Assembly (NCBI GenBank): GCA_013290025.1
Contig: JABCYV010000006.1
Coordinates: forward strand, 1 to 49,926
DNA length: 49,926 bases
Source of the DNA: Acidobacteriota bacterium
GTDB lineage: Bacteria; Acidobacteriota; Terriglobia; Terriglobales; Acidobacteriaceae
Direction of reading: 5' to 3'
Made by a program: the position numbers and the translations under genes. Every line of letters starts with the position of its first letter. Positions within the stretch are counted from its first letter, which is position 1. Below the pieces are notes generated by a model. The model was not told the origin of the DNA. It did not search any database and worked only from the letters and a program-made list of their open reading frames with translations. Positions 20,093 to 29,075 of this stretch are shown here, piece by piece.

Positions 20093-21409
20093 TTGTCTTC
20101 CCCAGCGATTGCCGCAGATGTCGTTGCCCGCCGCGCTCGTCGTCGGATTACCTTGCGTCTTCTGCCCTATGTGCTCCTGCTTTACATAATTGCTTATCTC
20201 GATCGCAACAATCTGGCCACCGCTGCCCTGCAAATGCCGCACGATCTGGGCTTCAACGATCGCGTAATTGGGTTCGGGGCCGGCATCTTCGCCCTAGGTT
20301 ACGTCATTTTGGAAATTCCCGGCACCCTCATCGTGGAGCGCTGGAGTGCGCGACGCTGGATTACACGCATCATGATCTCTTGGGGCCTCGTCACTATGGG
20401 GATGGCCTTGGTCCGTACACCGCATCAGTTCTACACCGTACGGTTTTTGCTGGGACTGGCGGAGGCGGGATTTTTCCCCGGGATCATCGTGTATCTCACC
20501 CACTGGTTCATCTACGAAGATCGTGCCAAAGCGGTGGCCGGTTTCATGGCTGCCATTCCCTTTGCGTACGCGATCGGTTCCCCGATATCGGGATTGCTAC
20601 TAGGCGTTCACTGGGGCGGCCTGCGTGGCTGGCAATGGTTGTTCATCCTGGAAGGTCTGCCCGCGCTGTTCTTCGGCGTCATAACTTGGTTTTATCTGAC
20701 CGATTGGCCGCATCAGGCAAAGTGGTTGCCCGCCGACGAGCGGGAGTGGGTCATTAATAAGCTGGAGAGCGAGAAGCGAGCCAAAAAATCCGTCCGCGCC
20801 TATACCGTCTGGCAGGCGCTCCGGCATCGGGACGTTCTGATTCTGACGTCGTTGCACTTTGTGCAGAATGGCTCAGCGTACGCTTTGGCCTTTTGGCTGC
20901 CCACCATGCTCAAGCGCTTGTCGGGACTGAGCGATGTCAAGGTCACTCTCCTGGTGGCCTTGCCGAACCTCCTGGGTTTTGTCGCCATGCAGGTGAACGG
21001 TTGGCATTCCGACCGCACTGCTGAACGGCGCTGGCACACCGCAATTCCGCTGTGGGTCGCCGCGGCTGCGTTACTGGTGCTAAGCAAGGCGGATTGGGGA
21101 ACGATACCTTCTCTCTTCTTATTCTCCATTGCCGCCGCTGGCCTGCTCGCCTTTTTGCCCAGCTTCTGGGCCATGCCGTCGGCATTCCTTTGCGATTCCG
21201 CTGCTGCCATGGCTACCGGCACCATCAATTGTGTCGCGGCCGGCCTCGGGGGCTTTCTCGGCCCGGCTTTGGTCGGCTATCAGGCCGCGCGAACCCACTC
21301 GTTCCGTTCCGGCTTTGCGGTTCTGGTGGTCGCCTTGTTGATTGCAGGGGTGTTGCCCCTGACCTTACGCGTTCGCGGCCACGTCGTTTCCCCTTCAGCT
21401 GGGCAATGA
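20093..21409 (+). CDS. MFS transporter, anion:cation symporter (ACS)-like
   Basis: 438 aa, about 12 TM; RRITLRLLPYVLLLYIIAYLDRNNLATAALQMPHDLGFNDRVIGFGAGIFALGYVILEIPGTLIVERWSARRWITRIMISWG. TTG start. Confidence 0.92.
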   Translation: MSSPAIAADVVARRARRRITLRLLPYVLLLYIIAYLDRNNLATAALQMPHDLGFNDRVIGFGAGIFALGYVILEIPGTLIVERWSARRWITRIMISWGLVTMGMALVRTPHQFYTVRFLLGLAEAGFFPGIIVYLTHWFIYEDRAKAVAGFMAAIPFAYAIGSPISGLLLGVHWGGLRGWQWLFILEGLPALFFGVITWFYLTDWPHQAKWLPADEREWVINKLESEKRAKKSVRAYTVWQALRHRDVLILTSLHFVQNGSAYALAFWLPTMLKRLSGLSDVKVTLLVALPNLLGFVAMQVNGWHSDRTAERRWHTAIPLWVAAAALLVLSKADWGTIPSLFLFSIAAAGLLAFLPSFWAMPSAFLCDSAAAMATGTINCVAAGLGGFLGPALVGYQAARTHSFRSGFAVLVVALLIAGVLPLTLRVRGHVVSPSAGQ

Positions 21410-21502
21410 CTCCACGATTCTCAAGCGATTTTCCCTCAAGGAGTCTACCGGCCTGACTGCCGAAAGTCGCCTTCGGAACGAGTCTTCAAGGGTACAATAT
21501 CC

Positions 21503-22756
21503 TTGATTATGCGGATGATCCTGGACATTTTCGCGCAAATCTTCCGCACCCTGTGGGCACACAAGCTGCGCTCCTTCCTCACTATGTTCGGCGTAGCCTG
21601 GGGTGTGGGATCGTTGTTGCTGCTCGTCGGTCTAGGCGAAGGTTTTCGTTCGGGAAACAAGCGCAACCTGGCTGAATTCGGCGAAGACATCATGTTTATC
21701 TTCCCCGGTCGCGCCCCGGTGGTCGCAGGCAACATGAACTCCGCTCGCACTTATCTGCTTAACTACCAGGACTATGCTGACATCCGCAGAGAAGCTCCCC
21801 ACGTCCGCAACGCTTCGCCAGTTATTTACCGCGATGACGTACGTGCGGTTAGCGAATTTGCCAGTGCCAACGGGCAGATTGCCGGCGTGGAGCCTCAGTA
21901 CAATGGGATTCGGTATCTTCCTCTCAAGCAGGGACGCTGGTTCAATGACTTGGACGATGGTCAGAAGCGTAATGTGATTGTCCTGGGCGACGAACTCACC
22001 AGGAATCTCTTTCCCGGACGGCCCCCGGTTGGCACCACCATCCTGCTCAATGGCATCAGGTTTGAGGTTATCGGCACCGTGAAGCGGATCGGCCGTGGTG
22101 ACGAAAACATGACCAATATGCGGGGCTACGTTCCCTTCCATGTGATGGCGACCTTCTTCCCGCTTAAAGGCGAGAACCACCAAAACTCAATCTCTCTGGT
22201 CAATTATCAGCCGCGCGTGCCCGCTGAACACCTGCTGGCTAAGGAAGATGTCCACAAGATCATCGCCCGTAATCACGGTTTCGACTATCACGATGAAGAC
22301 GCGTTCGAAAACCTGGATATGGTTCAGCAGGCCGAGATGATGGGCAAGATTTTCGATGCCATGAATATGTTCCTGGGCACGGTGGGACTGGTGACCCTGA
22401 CCCTGGGTGCGATTGGTGTCGTTAACATTATGCTGGTGGCTGTCAGTGAGCGCACCCGCGAGATTGGACTGCGCAAAGCCCTGGGTGCTACGAACCGCAG
22501 TATTCTGATCCAGTTCTTTTTGGAAGGTATTCTTCTTACTTTATTGAGTGGACTGATTGGCATGGGGCTCGCCGGAGCCTTGATGGCGCTGCTCGGTACG
22601 CAGCAGGGACCTGAGGGATTTGATCCTCCCAAGCTTGTGGCCGCCACGGCGATTTTAGCCATTGGCAGTTTGACGCTGGCCGGTATCGCCGCTGGACTCT
22701 ATCCCGCGCGTAAAGCCGCCATGCTGCAGCCGGTGGAAGCACTGCGACAGGAGTAA
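21503..22756 (+). CDS. MacB/FtsX-type ABC transporter permease
   Basis: 417 aa; N-terminal TM plus MacB-PCD-like periplasmic region, C-terminal FtsX domain (GAIGVVNIMLVAVSERTREIGLRKALGATNRSILIQFFLEGILLTLLSGLIGM, PVEALRQE). TTG 21503 or ATG 21509 start. Confidence 0.93.
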   Translation: MIMRMILDIFAQIFRTLWAHKLRSFLTMFGVAWGVGSLLLLVGLGEGFRSGNKRNLAEFGEDIMFIFPGRAPVVAGNMNSARTYLLNYQDYADIRREAPHVRNASPVIYRDDVRAVSEFASANGQIAGVEPQYNGIRYLPLKQGRWFNDLDDGQKRNVIVLGDELTRNLFPGRPPVGTTILLNGIRFEVIGTVKRIGRGDENMTNMRGYVPFHVMATFFPLKGENHQNSISLVNYQPRVPAEHLLAKEDVHKIIARNHGFDYHDEDAFENLDMVQQAEMMGKIFDAMNMFLGTVGLVTLTLGAIGVVNIMLVAVSERTREIGLRKALGATNRSILIQFFLEGILLTLLSGLIGMGLAGALMALLGTQQGPEGFDPPKLVAATAILAIGSLTLAGIAAGLYPARKAAMLQPVEALRQE

Positions 22757-22772
22757 AACAAAGGGTAAGAAC

Positions 22773-24014
22773 ATGTTCCGTGACTTAATCCAAGAAGCCT
22801 ACGGCGCCATGCAGTACAACCGTCGCCGCACCGCCCTCACCATGCTCGGCATGGCCTGGGGTATAGCCACGGTTGTCTTGCTGCTGGCTTACGGCAACGG
22901 CTTCGGCCGGGCCTGCGCCAATATTTTCGCCAATTTTGGCACCAAGCTGATGATCATGATTCCTGGCCGCTCCTCAATGCAGGCTGGCGGCCAAAAGGCA
23001 GGGGCTCCTATACGCTTTACCCTTGACGACGTGGACACGCTCAGCACTAATATCCCTCAAATCACTCATATCACCCCCGAGGCATCCAAACAGTGCAACA
23101 TTCAATATGAGACGCGGACGTTCAACTTCAGTGTTACCGCGAATTATCCGAACGTCTTCTCTATCCGCGCGCTCAAACTGGCAGAGGGCCGCTTCTACAA
23201 CACGGAAGATGAGATGCAGCACGGCCGCGTCGCAGTGATCGGCTCCGAGGCCAAAGAAAAGCTGTTCTCCGGACGTAACGCGCTGGGCGAAAGAATCCGT
23301 ATCGATGGCCTCAGCGTTGAAGTGGTCGGGATCGTAAGCCCCAAAATGCAGGCGGGCGATGACAATACCAACCGCTTGATCTACATCCCCTTCACCACCA
23401 TGAGTGACCTTAAGGACACACACTACCTGGACTCCATCTGGTTCAACTATGAGACCCCTGCGTACGAAAGGCTGGAACATTCCGTTCGCGCCGTGATGGC
23501 CATCGAGCACAAATTCAATCCGACCGATCGCCGCGCCATACTCGTCTTTAACCTCATGGAACAGGTTCACCTCTTCGAACTGGTTACGCTCGGCCTGACG
23601 ATTCTGTTGGGTTTCATCGGAACGCTTACCTTGGGCATTGGCGGGGTCGGACTCATGAACATCATGCTGGTCTCGGTAACCCAGCGGACGCGTGAGATCG
23701 GAGTGGAAAAGGCGCTGGGCGCACGCAAGAGGCATATCCTCTTTCAGTTTCTGGCCGAATCTCTGACCATCACTTTCATCGGCGGCGCGCTGGGAATCAT
23801 CTTGGCTTACGGGGTTTCGCTTTCCGTCGGTAGGCTCACTCTATACAGCGCTATGGCGAAGAATGCGGAGGGCGGCGACGTCCGCTTGATTATCGCTCCA
23901 AGCACCCTGATCGTGGCTACGCTCATCCTGGCTGCGGTGGGGCTGGTCAGCGGTATGGTGCCCGCTGTGCGCGCGTCACGTTTGGATCCCATCGAGGCTC
24001 TGCGCTACGAATAG
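22773..24014 (+). CDS. MacB/FtsX-type ABC transporter permease (second in tandem)
   Basis: 413 aa; GIGGVGLMNIMLVSVTQRTREIGVEKALGARKRHILFQFLAESLTITFIGGALG, PIEALRYE. Confidence 0.93.
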   Translation: MFRDLIQEAYGAMQYNRRRTALTMLGMAWGIATVVLLLAYGNGFGRACANIFANFGTKLMIMIPGRSSMQAGGQKAGAPIRFTLDDVDTLSTNIPQITHITPEASKQCNIQYETRTFNFSVTANYPNVFSIRALKLAEGRFYNTEDEMQHGRVAVIGSEAKEKLFSGRNALGERIRIDGLSVEVVGIVSPKMQAGDDNTNRLIYIPFTTMSDLKDTHYLDSIWFNYETPAYERLEHSVRAVMAIEHKFNPTDRRAILVFNLMEQVHLFELVTLGLTILLGFIGTLTLGIGGVGLMNIMLVSVTQRTREIGVEKALGARKRHILFQFLAESLTITFIGGALGIILAYGVSLSVGRLTLYSAMAKNAEGGDVRLIIAPSTLIVATLILAAVGLVSGMVPAVRASRLDPIEALRYE

Positions 24015-24765
24015 CTTCCATGGCGAATTAAGGTCGCTGCTTTCTTCCATTCCGCCAGCCACAGGTCATATTTGGCCATGTCGAAATAGGCCTGAGCCAG
24101 GTTGTCATGTGCACTGGCATAATTCGGATCCATATCGATTGTCTTTCGGAATTGATCCAAAGCTTGATCGTACTGACGCGCAGTCGAGTAACTCATCGCA
24201 TTGTTGTTGAAAGTCAGATTCAAGGGATCCAATTCCAGCGCACGCCTGAATTGAGCATGCGCCTGTTCGTGGCGTCCCAGAGAAGACAAAAACAAGCCAT
24301 ACCACTGGTGGACAGCACCGTTGTTGGGCTCCAGTTCCAGAGCATGACGGAATTCTCGCTCCGCCGCATCCCATTCCCACAGGGTCTGCTCGGCACCCGC
24401 CAGAACGGCGTGGGCCTCCGCCAGAGTGTCGTCGATGGCCAGTGCCCTTTGCGCCGCAGGTCGCGCTTTGGGAGCAGCGTCGACGGCTGATACTGGGGCA
24501 TAGTCGGAAAGAACATAGAGGCTACCGTGCCGACGGCCGTTCCCGGGCTGGTGAGGTGTGCCTCCAAGGTGGCTTGTTCCGGCGAGAGTGCCGACGCCAG
24601 GATCTGCGCCCCGGTCAACTTGGCCAATCCAAAATCCAGAATCTTAGCTTGGCCGCGCTTGGTGATGCGGCCGAACCTGAGATCTTCAGCCTCGTACACC
24701 ACACCCATGCCACCACCGCCGAGCTTCTCCAAAACGCGATAGTGGCCGATGGTTTTGCCGATCAT
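24005..24765 (-). pseudogene. Remnant of a Ser/Thr protein kinase-TPR gene (two internal deletions, frame change)
   Basis: Starts MIGKTIGHYRVLEKLGGGGMGVVYEAEDLRFGR (kinase glycine loop), jumps to ITKRGQAKILDFGLAKL (DFG region), then SPGTAVGTVA, after which the homologous TPR sequence (YVLSDYAPVSAVDAAPKARPAAQRALAIDDTLAEAHAVLAGAEQTLWEWDAAEREFRHALELEPNN...MFLSSLGRHEQAHAQFRRALELDPLN...) continues in a different frame. Confidence 0.85.
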
Positions 24766-24912
24766 CCCAGCGCTCCCGACCTTGATGTCGAACGAGAGTG
24801 CTAGGCTGCGAACGCTGCCAAGTCAAACCTTTCGCCATTGAGCCCTGCTTGTTGCGCGGCTTAGTGGTCTAGTAGATTAGCGGGGCTTAGATAGGCCGAA
24901 GCCGATCACTCC

Positions 24913-26211
24913 ATGACTGTGCAAGAGAGAAACTACTGGCTGACCACGGTCGACATGCCGCGGACCGACGCCGCACAACCGCTTCCCGAAAGCGTGGACG
25001 TGGCGGTCATTGGCGCAGGTTTCACCGGACTTTCGGCGGCGCGAACGCTGGCCAAACGCGGGGCGAAAGTAGTGGTGTTGGAGGCTGAGACTATCGGATG
25101 GGGCGCCAGTTCCCGCAACGGCGGCATGGTACTTACGGGCCTGAAGCTCGGGGCGAACAAGCTGATTTCCAAGTACGGGCGGGAGCGGACGCAACGGATG
25201 TACGCGGCGTCGCTTGCGTCGATCGATTGCGTGGAGCAGATCGTGCGTGAGGAAGGAATTGACTGCCATTTCTACCGGTGCGGACATCTTGAAGTCGCAT
25301 GCAAGCAGAGGCACTTTGACGACTACAGCCGCCAGGTGGAAGTGATCGCACGCGAATTTAATCATCAATTGCGGATAGTGCCGCGTAATGAACTGCGGGC
25401 AGAGATCGGATCGTCAATTTACTTCGGCGGGATGGTGGATGAGGTCAGCGCCGGCCTGAATCCAGCAAAATATGTAGCGGGGCTGGCGCGTGCGGCCGAA
25501 CGCGCTGGGGCAAAAATCTTCGAGAACGCACGGGTGGGAAGGATCGAGCGCGAGGCTCAGTCGGGCAAGCCAGGTTGGCGCGTTACAACTTCTCGTGGTG
25601 TTCTTTGGGGCCGCGATGTGTTCGTCGGAACCAGTGGCTACACGGGATCGGCGACTCCGTCACTGCGAAAAAAAATCATTCCCATCGGGTCATACATCAT
25701 TACCACGGAGGTTTTGCCCGAAGCTGCGGCGCGGGAATTGAGCCCGCGCAATCGCATGATCTACGATTCCAAAAACTATCTCTATTACTATCGGCTCACT
25801 CCCGATAGTCGCGTGCTCTTTGGCGGGCGCGCTGCTTTCTTTCCAGAAACTGAAGACTCGATCCGCCAAAGCGCGGCAATCCTGCGGCGCGGCATGATTG
25901 ATGTGTATCCGCAGTTGCGCGACGTGAAAGTCGATTATGTTTGGGGTGGGACTCTGGATTTTGCGTTCGACATCATGCCCCATGCGGGACAAATAGATGG
26001 AATTTACTTCGCCCTCGGATATGCGGGGCACGGCGTCGCGATGGCAACCTGGCAGGGACAGAAGATGGCGGAGATGATCGCCGGCGACAAGCCGGAGAAT
26101 CCCTTTGTTGGGATTCCGTTCCCGGGCGCGCCGCTCGGCTTGTACAACGGAAAACCATGGTTCTTGCCGTTAGCCGGGGCGTGGTACAGGTTCCTGGACT
26201 GGGTGAGTTGA
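24913..26211 (+). CDS. FAD-dependent oxidoreductase (DAO family; gamma-glutamylputrescine oxidase-like)
   Basis: 432 aa; VDVAVIGAGFTGLSAARTLAKRGAKVVVLEAETIGWGASSRNGGM dinucleotide-binding motif; C-terminal YFALGYAGHGVAMATWQGQKMAEMI. Confidence 0.93.
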   Translation: MTVQERNYWLTTVDMPRTDAAQPLPESVDVAVIGAGFTGLSAARTLAKRGAKVVVLEAETIGWGASSRNGGMVLTGLKLGANKLISKYGRERTQRMYAASLASIDCVEQIVREEGIDCHFYRCGHLEVACKQRHFDDYSRQVEVIAREFNHQLRIVPRNELRAEIGSSIYFGGMVDEVSAGLNPAKYVAGLARAAERAGAKIFENARVGRIEREAQSGKPGWRVTTSRGVLWGRDVFVGTSGYTGSATPSLRKKIIPIGSYIITTEVLPEAAARELSPRNRMIYDSKNYLYYYRLTPDSRVLFGGRAAFFPETEDSIRQSAAILRRGMIDVYPQLRDVKVDYVWGGTLDFAFDIMPHAGQIDGIYFALGYAGHGVAMATWQGQKMAEMIAGDKPENPFVGIPFPGAPLGLYNGKPWFLPLAGAWYRFLDWVS

Positions 26212-26243
26212 ATGGCGGCATTCCAGGGCAAGGTTAACGGCAT

Positions 26244-26276
26244 TAACGACCAAGGACACGAAGTTACACGAAGGAA
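26244..26276 (+). repeat. Dispersed 33-nt repeat, copy 1
   Basis: TAACGACCAAGGACACGAAGTTACACGAAGGAA; 27/33 identical to 37487..37519. Confidence 0.65.
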
Positions 26277-26324
26277 ACTAGTACAGCCTGGCCTTCTTCT
26301 TAGCCCCGTGTCCCGTGCGGCATA

Positions 26325-29063
26325 TTATTTGGTTCTGCCGGCCTCAACTTTCAGCTTCTCGGCAGCTCCGGCCTGTGCTGCTGCGAGCCTTGCCGTCAGC
26401 ACGCGGAAGGGAGAGCAGGCGACATAGTCCATCCCCACCTGATGGCAGAACTCGACCGACGACGGATCGCCGCCATGCTCACCGCAAATTCCGACTTCGA
26501 GGTTGGGGCGCGTCTTGCGTCCGCGCTCAATGCCGATGCGAACTAGCTCGCCAACACCCTCACGATCAATCACGGCAAACGGATCCTGCTTCAGAATGCC
26601 CTCTTCAAGATAAGTCGGCAGAACCTTGTTCACGTCATCTCGGGAGAAGCCGAAGGTGGTCTGCGTCAGATCATTGGTGCCGAAAGAGAAGAACTCGGCT
26701 TCCTTCGCAATCTCGTCCGCCAGCAGTGCGGCACGCGGCAACTCGATCATGGTTCCCACCAGGTAATGCACTTTCGCTTTCTTCTCTTTGAATACTTCTT
26801 CGGCTACCCGGCGGACGATGCCGCCCTGGTGAGCCATTTCTTTGACCGTGGCGATCAACGGGATCATGACCTCCGCGTGGGTTTTCACGCCTTTCTTCTC
26901 GACTTCGACGGCCGCTTCGAAGATAGCGCGGGCCTGCATTTCAGTGATCTCAGGATAGGTGATTCCCAAACGGCAGCCGCGATGGCCGAGCATGGGATTG
27001 AATTCATGCAACTCTTCCACTCGGCGCAGCAAAGTTTTGAGACCCTTTAGCTTAGGTGAGCGCGGCTTGGTCGCTTGCAGCACCCCAATCTCGACCATCA
27101 GTTCTTCGCGCTTGGGCAGGAATTCGTGCAGTGGTGGATCGAGCAGCCGAATGGTTACCGGCAGTCCGTCCATCGCCTCAAACAGACCGACGAAGTCTGC
27201 GCGCTGCATGGGAAGCAGCTTATTCAGCGCGGCGCGACGGTCTTTCTCATTGTCGGTGAGGATCATAGCCCGCATGTGCGGGATGCGATCTTCGGCGAAG
27301 AACATGTGCTCTGTGCGGCACAGTCCGATGCCCTCGGCTCCGAACGCGCGCGCTTGGATGGCATCTCGCGGGATGTCGGCGTTGGCGCGCACGCCGATCT
27401 TGCGGAAAGGCTCCGCCCAACTCATGAGGGTCAGCAGCTCCTGATCGTCCGACTTTGCCTCAACTGTTTTGAGCTTGCCTTTAATCACGCGACCAGTCGT
27501 GCCATCAAGAGAAATCCAATCGCCCGCCTTGAATATCTGACCTTTCGCCCGCATCTCGCGGGCCCGTTCATCGACCTGAATATCACCCGCGCCTGCGACG
27601 CAGCATTTGCCCATGCCGCGCGTGACTACGGCGGCGTGGCTGGTCATCCCACCGCGCGATGTCAGAATGCCGGCCGCGACCTCCATCCCGTGAATGTCTT
27701 CCGGCGTGGTTTCCGCACGCACCAGGATGACGGGATTCTTTCTGTCGTGGCCAGCCTTCGCTACAGCTTCATCGGCGGTAAATACGATCTGCCCGACAGC
27801 CGCTCCCGGCGACGCGGGCAAGCCTGTGGCGAGCACCTCGACCTTGGTGCTTTTCTCGTCTAGCCGCGGTACCAGGAAGTCGTAAAGTTGGTTGGGTTCC
27901 ACGCGGAAAATTGCTTCGTCCTTGGTGATTAGATCTTCTTCCACCATTTGTAGGGCAACACGCACGGCGGCGCGTCCAGTGCGCTTGCCGTTCCGAGTCT
28001 GCAGCATGTAGAGCTTGCCGTCCTGGATGGTGAATTCGAAATCCTGCATGTCGCGATAATGCTTTTCCAGGCGCGTAGTGATTTCGCGAAGTTGGTCGTA
28101 CACAGCGGGCATGATCTTCTGCAGTTCGAGGATCGGCACCGGAGTCCGGACACCCGAAACTACGTCCTCGCCCTGAGCGTTCATCAGGAACTCGCCGTAA
28201 AACTCCTTCGCGCCGGTAGCAGGATTGCGAGTAAAGCCGACACCGGTGCCGCTAGTGTCGCCGAGGTTGCCGAACACCATGGCTTGCACATTCACTGCGG
28301 TGCCTAGGTCATCAGAAATGTTGTTGATGCGGCGATAGTGCTTGGCGCGGTCATTTTGCCAGGAACGGAAAACGGCGTCTCGCGCCATGACAAGTTGCTG
28401 ATGCGGATCCTGCGGAAAATCTTGTTTGGTGTGTTTCTTTACAACCTTCTTGTATTCGGCGATGACCTCCTTCAACGCCTTGGCATCGAGCTCGGTATCG
28501 AGCTTCGCTTTCTTCTGTTTCTTCTTGGCGTCGAAGACTTCATCAAACGCCGGCTTCGGAATGTCCAGCACGACATTGCCGAACATCTGGATCAGGCGGC
28601 GGTAGGAGTCGGCGGCAAAGCGAGGATTATTGGTGCGCTTCGCCAGAGCTTCGACGCTTTCGTCGTTCAAGCCAAGATTCAAGATCGTGTCCATCATGCC
28701 AGGCATTGAGAACTTGGCCCCCGAACGCACGCTGACCAGCAGCAGATTCTCTCCCCTGCCAAGTTTTTGTCCCTGCGATTGTTCGAGCCGGGCGAGTGCT
28801 TTCTCCATCTGTCGGTCCACTTCGGCTGACACGGCTCCGTTGCGCATGTATTCGCGACAGGCCTCGGTCTGAATGGTGAAACCCGGAGGCACGGGCAGTC
28901 CAGCATTCGTCATTTCAGCCAAGCCGGCGCCCTTGCCGCCCAGTTCATCTTTCATCTTGCCATTGCCATCGGCTTTGCCGTCGCCGAAGAAATAGACGTA
29001 TTGCGTGGCTGGTTTTTTTTCTGCGCTTCGGATTTCTGTTTCGGAGAGAGTTTGCGTTGCCAT
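26325..29063 (-). CDS. ppdK: Pyruvate, phosphate dikinase
   Basis: 912 aa; KGAGLAEMTNAGLPVPPGFTIQTEACREY, active-site GGMTSHAAVVTRGMGKCCVAG, FGAEGIGLCRTEHMFF, FGTNDLTQTTFGFSRDD. Confidence 0.97.
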   Translation of the reverse strand: MATQTLSETEIRSAEKKPATQYVYFFGDGKADGNGKMKDELGGKGAGLAEMTNAGLPVPPGFTIQTEACREYMRNGAVSAEVDRQMEKALARLEQSQGQKLGRGENLLLVSVRSGAKFSMPGMMDTILNLGLNDESVEALAKRTNNPRFAADSYRRLIQMFGNVVLDIPKPAFDEVFDAKKKQKKAKLDTELDAKALKEVIAEYKKVVKKHTKQDFPQDPHQQLVMARDAVFRSWQNDRAKHYRRINNISDDLGTAVNVQAMVFGNLGDTSGTGVGFTRNPATGAKEFYGEFLMNAQGEDVVSGVRTPVPILELQKIMPAVYDQLREITTRLEKHYRDMQDFEFTIQDGKLYMLQTRNGKRTGRAAVRVALQMVEEDLITKDEAIFRVEPNQLYDFLVPRLDEKSTKVEVLATGLPASPGAAVGQIVFTADEAVAKAGHDRKNPVILVRAETTPEDIHGMEVAAGILTSRGGMTSHAAVVTRGMGKCCVAGAGDIQVDERAREMRAKGQIFKAGDWISLDGTTGRVIKGKLKTVEAKSDDQELLTLMSWAEPFRKIGVRANADIPRDAIQARAFGAEGIGLCRTEHMFFAEDRIPHMRAMILTDNEKDRRAALNKLLPMQRADFVGLFEAMDGLPVTIRLLDPPLHEFLPKREELMVEIGVLQATKPRSPKLKGLKTLLRRVEELHEFNPMLGHRGCRLGITYPEITEMQARAIFEAAVEVEKKGVKTHAEVMIPLIATVKEMAHQGGIVRRVAEEVFKEKKAKVHYLVGTMIELPRAALLADEIAKEAEFFSFGTNDLTQTTFGFSRDDVNKVLPTYLEEGILKQDPFAVIDREGVGELVRIGIERGRKTRPNLEVGICGEHGGDPSSVEFCHQVGMDYVACSPFRVLTARLAAAQAGAAEKLKVEAGRTK

Positions 29064-29075
29064 GGAATTAGTCCT

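Noticed and set aside
19810-20757. 315-aa plus-strand ORF overlapping cupin end and MFS gene
   Set aside because: Out-of-frame reading of the cupin and MFS coding sequences.
22974-23735. 253-aa minus-strand ORF opposite the second permease
   Set aside because: Antisense shadow ORF.
27075-27863. 262-aa plus-strand ORF opposite ppdK
   Set aside because: Antisense to a clearly conserved gene; no recognisable motif.
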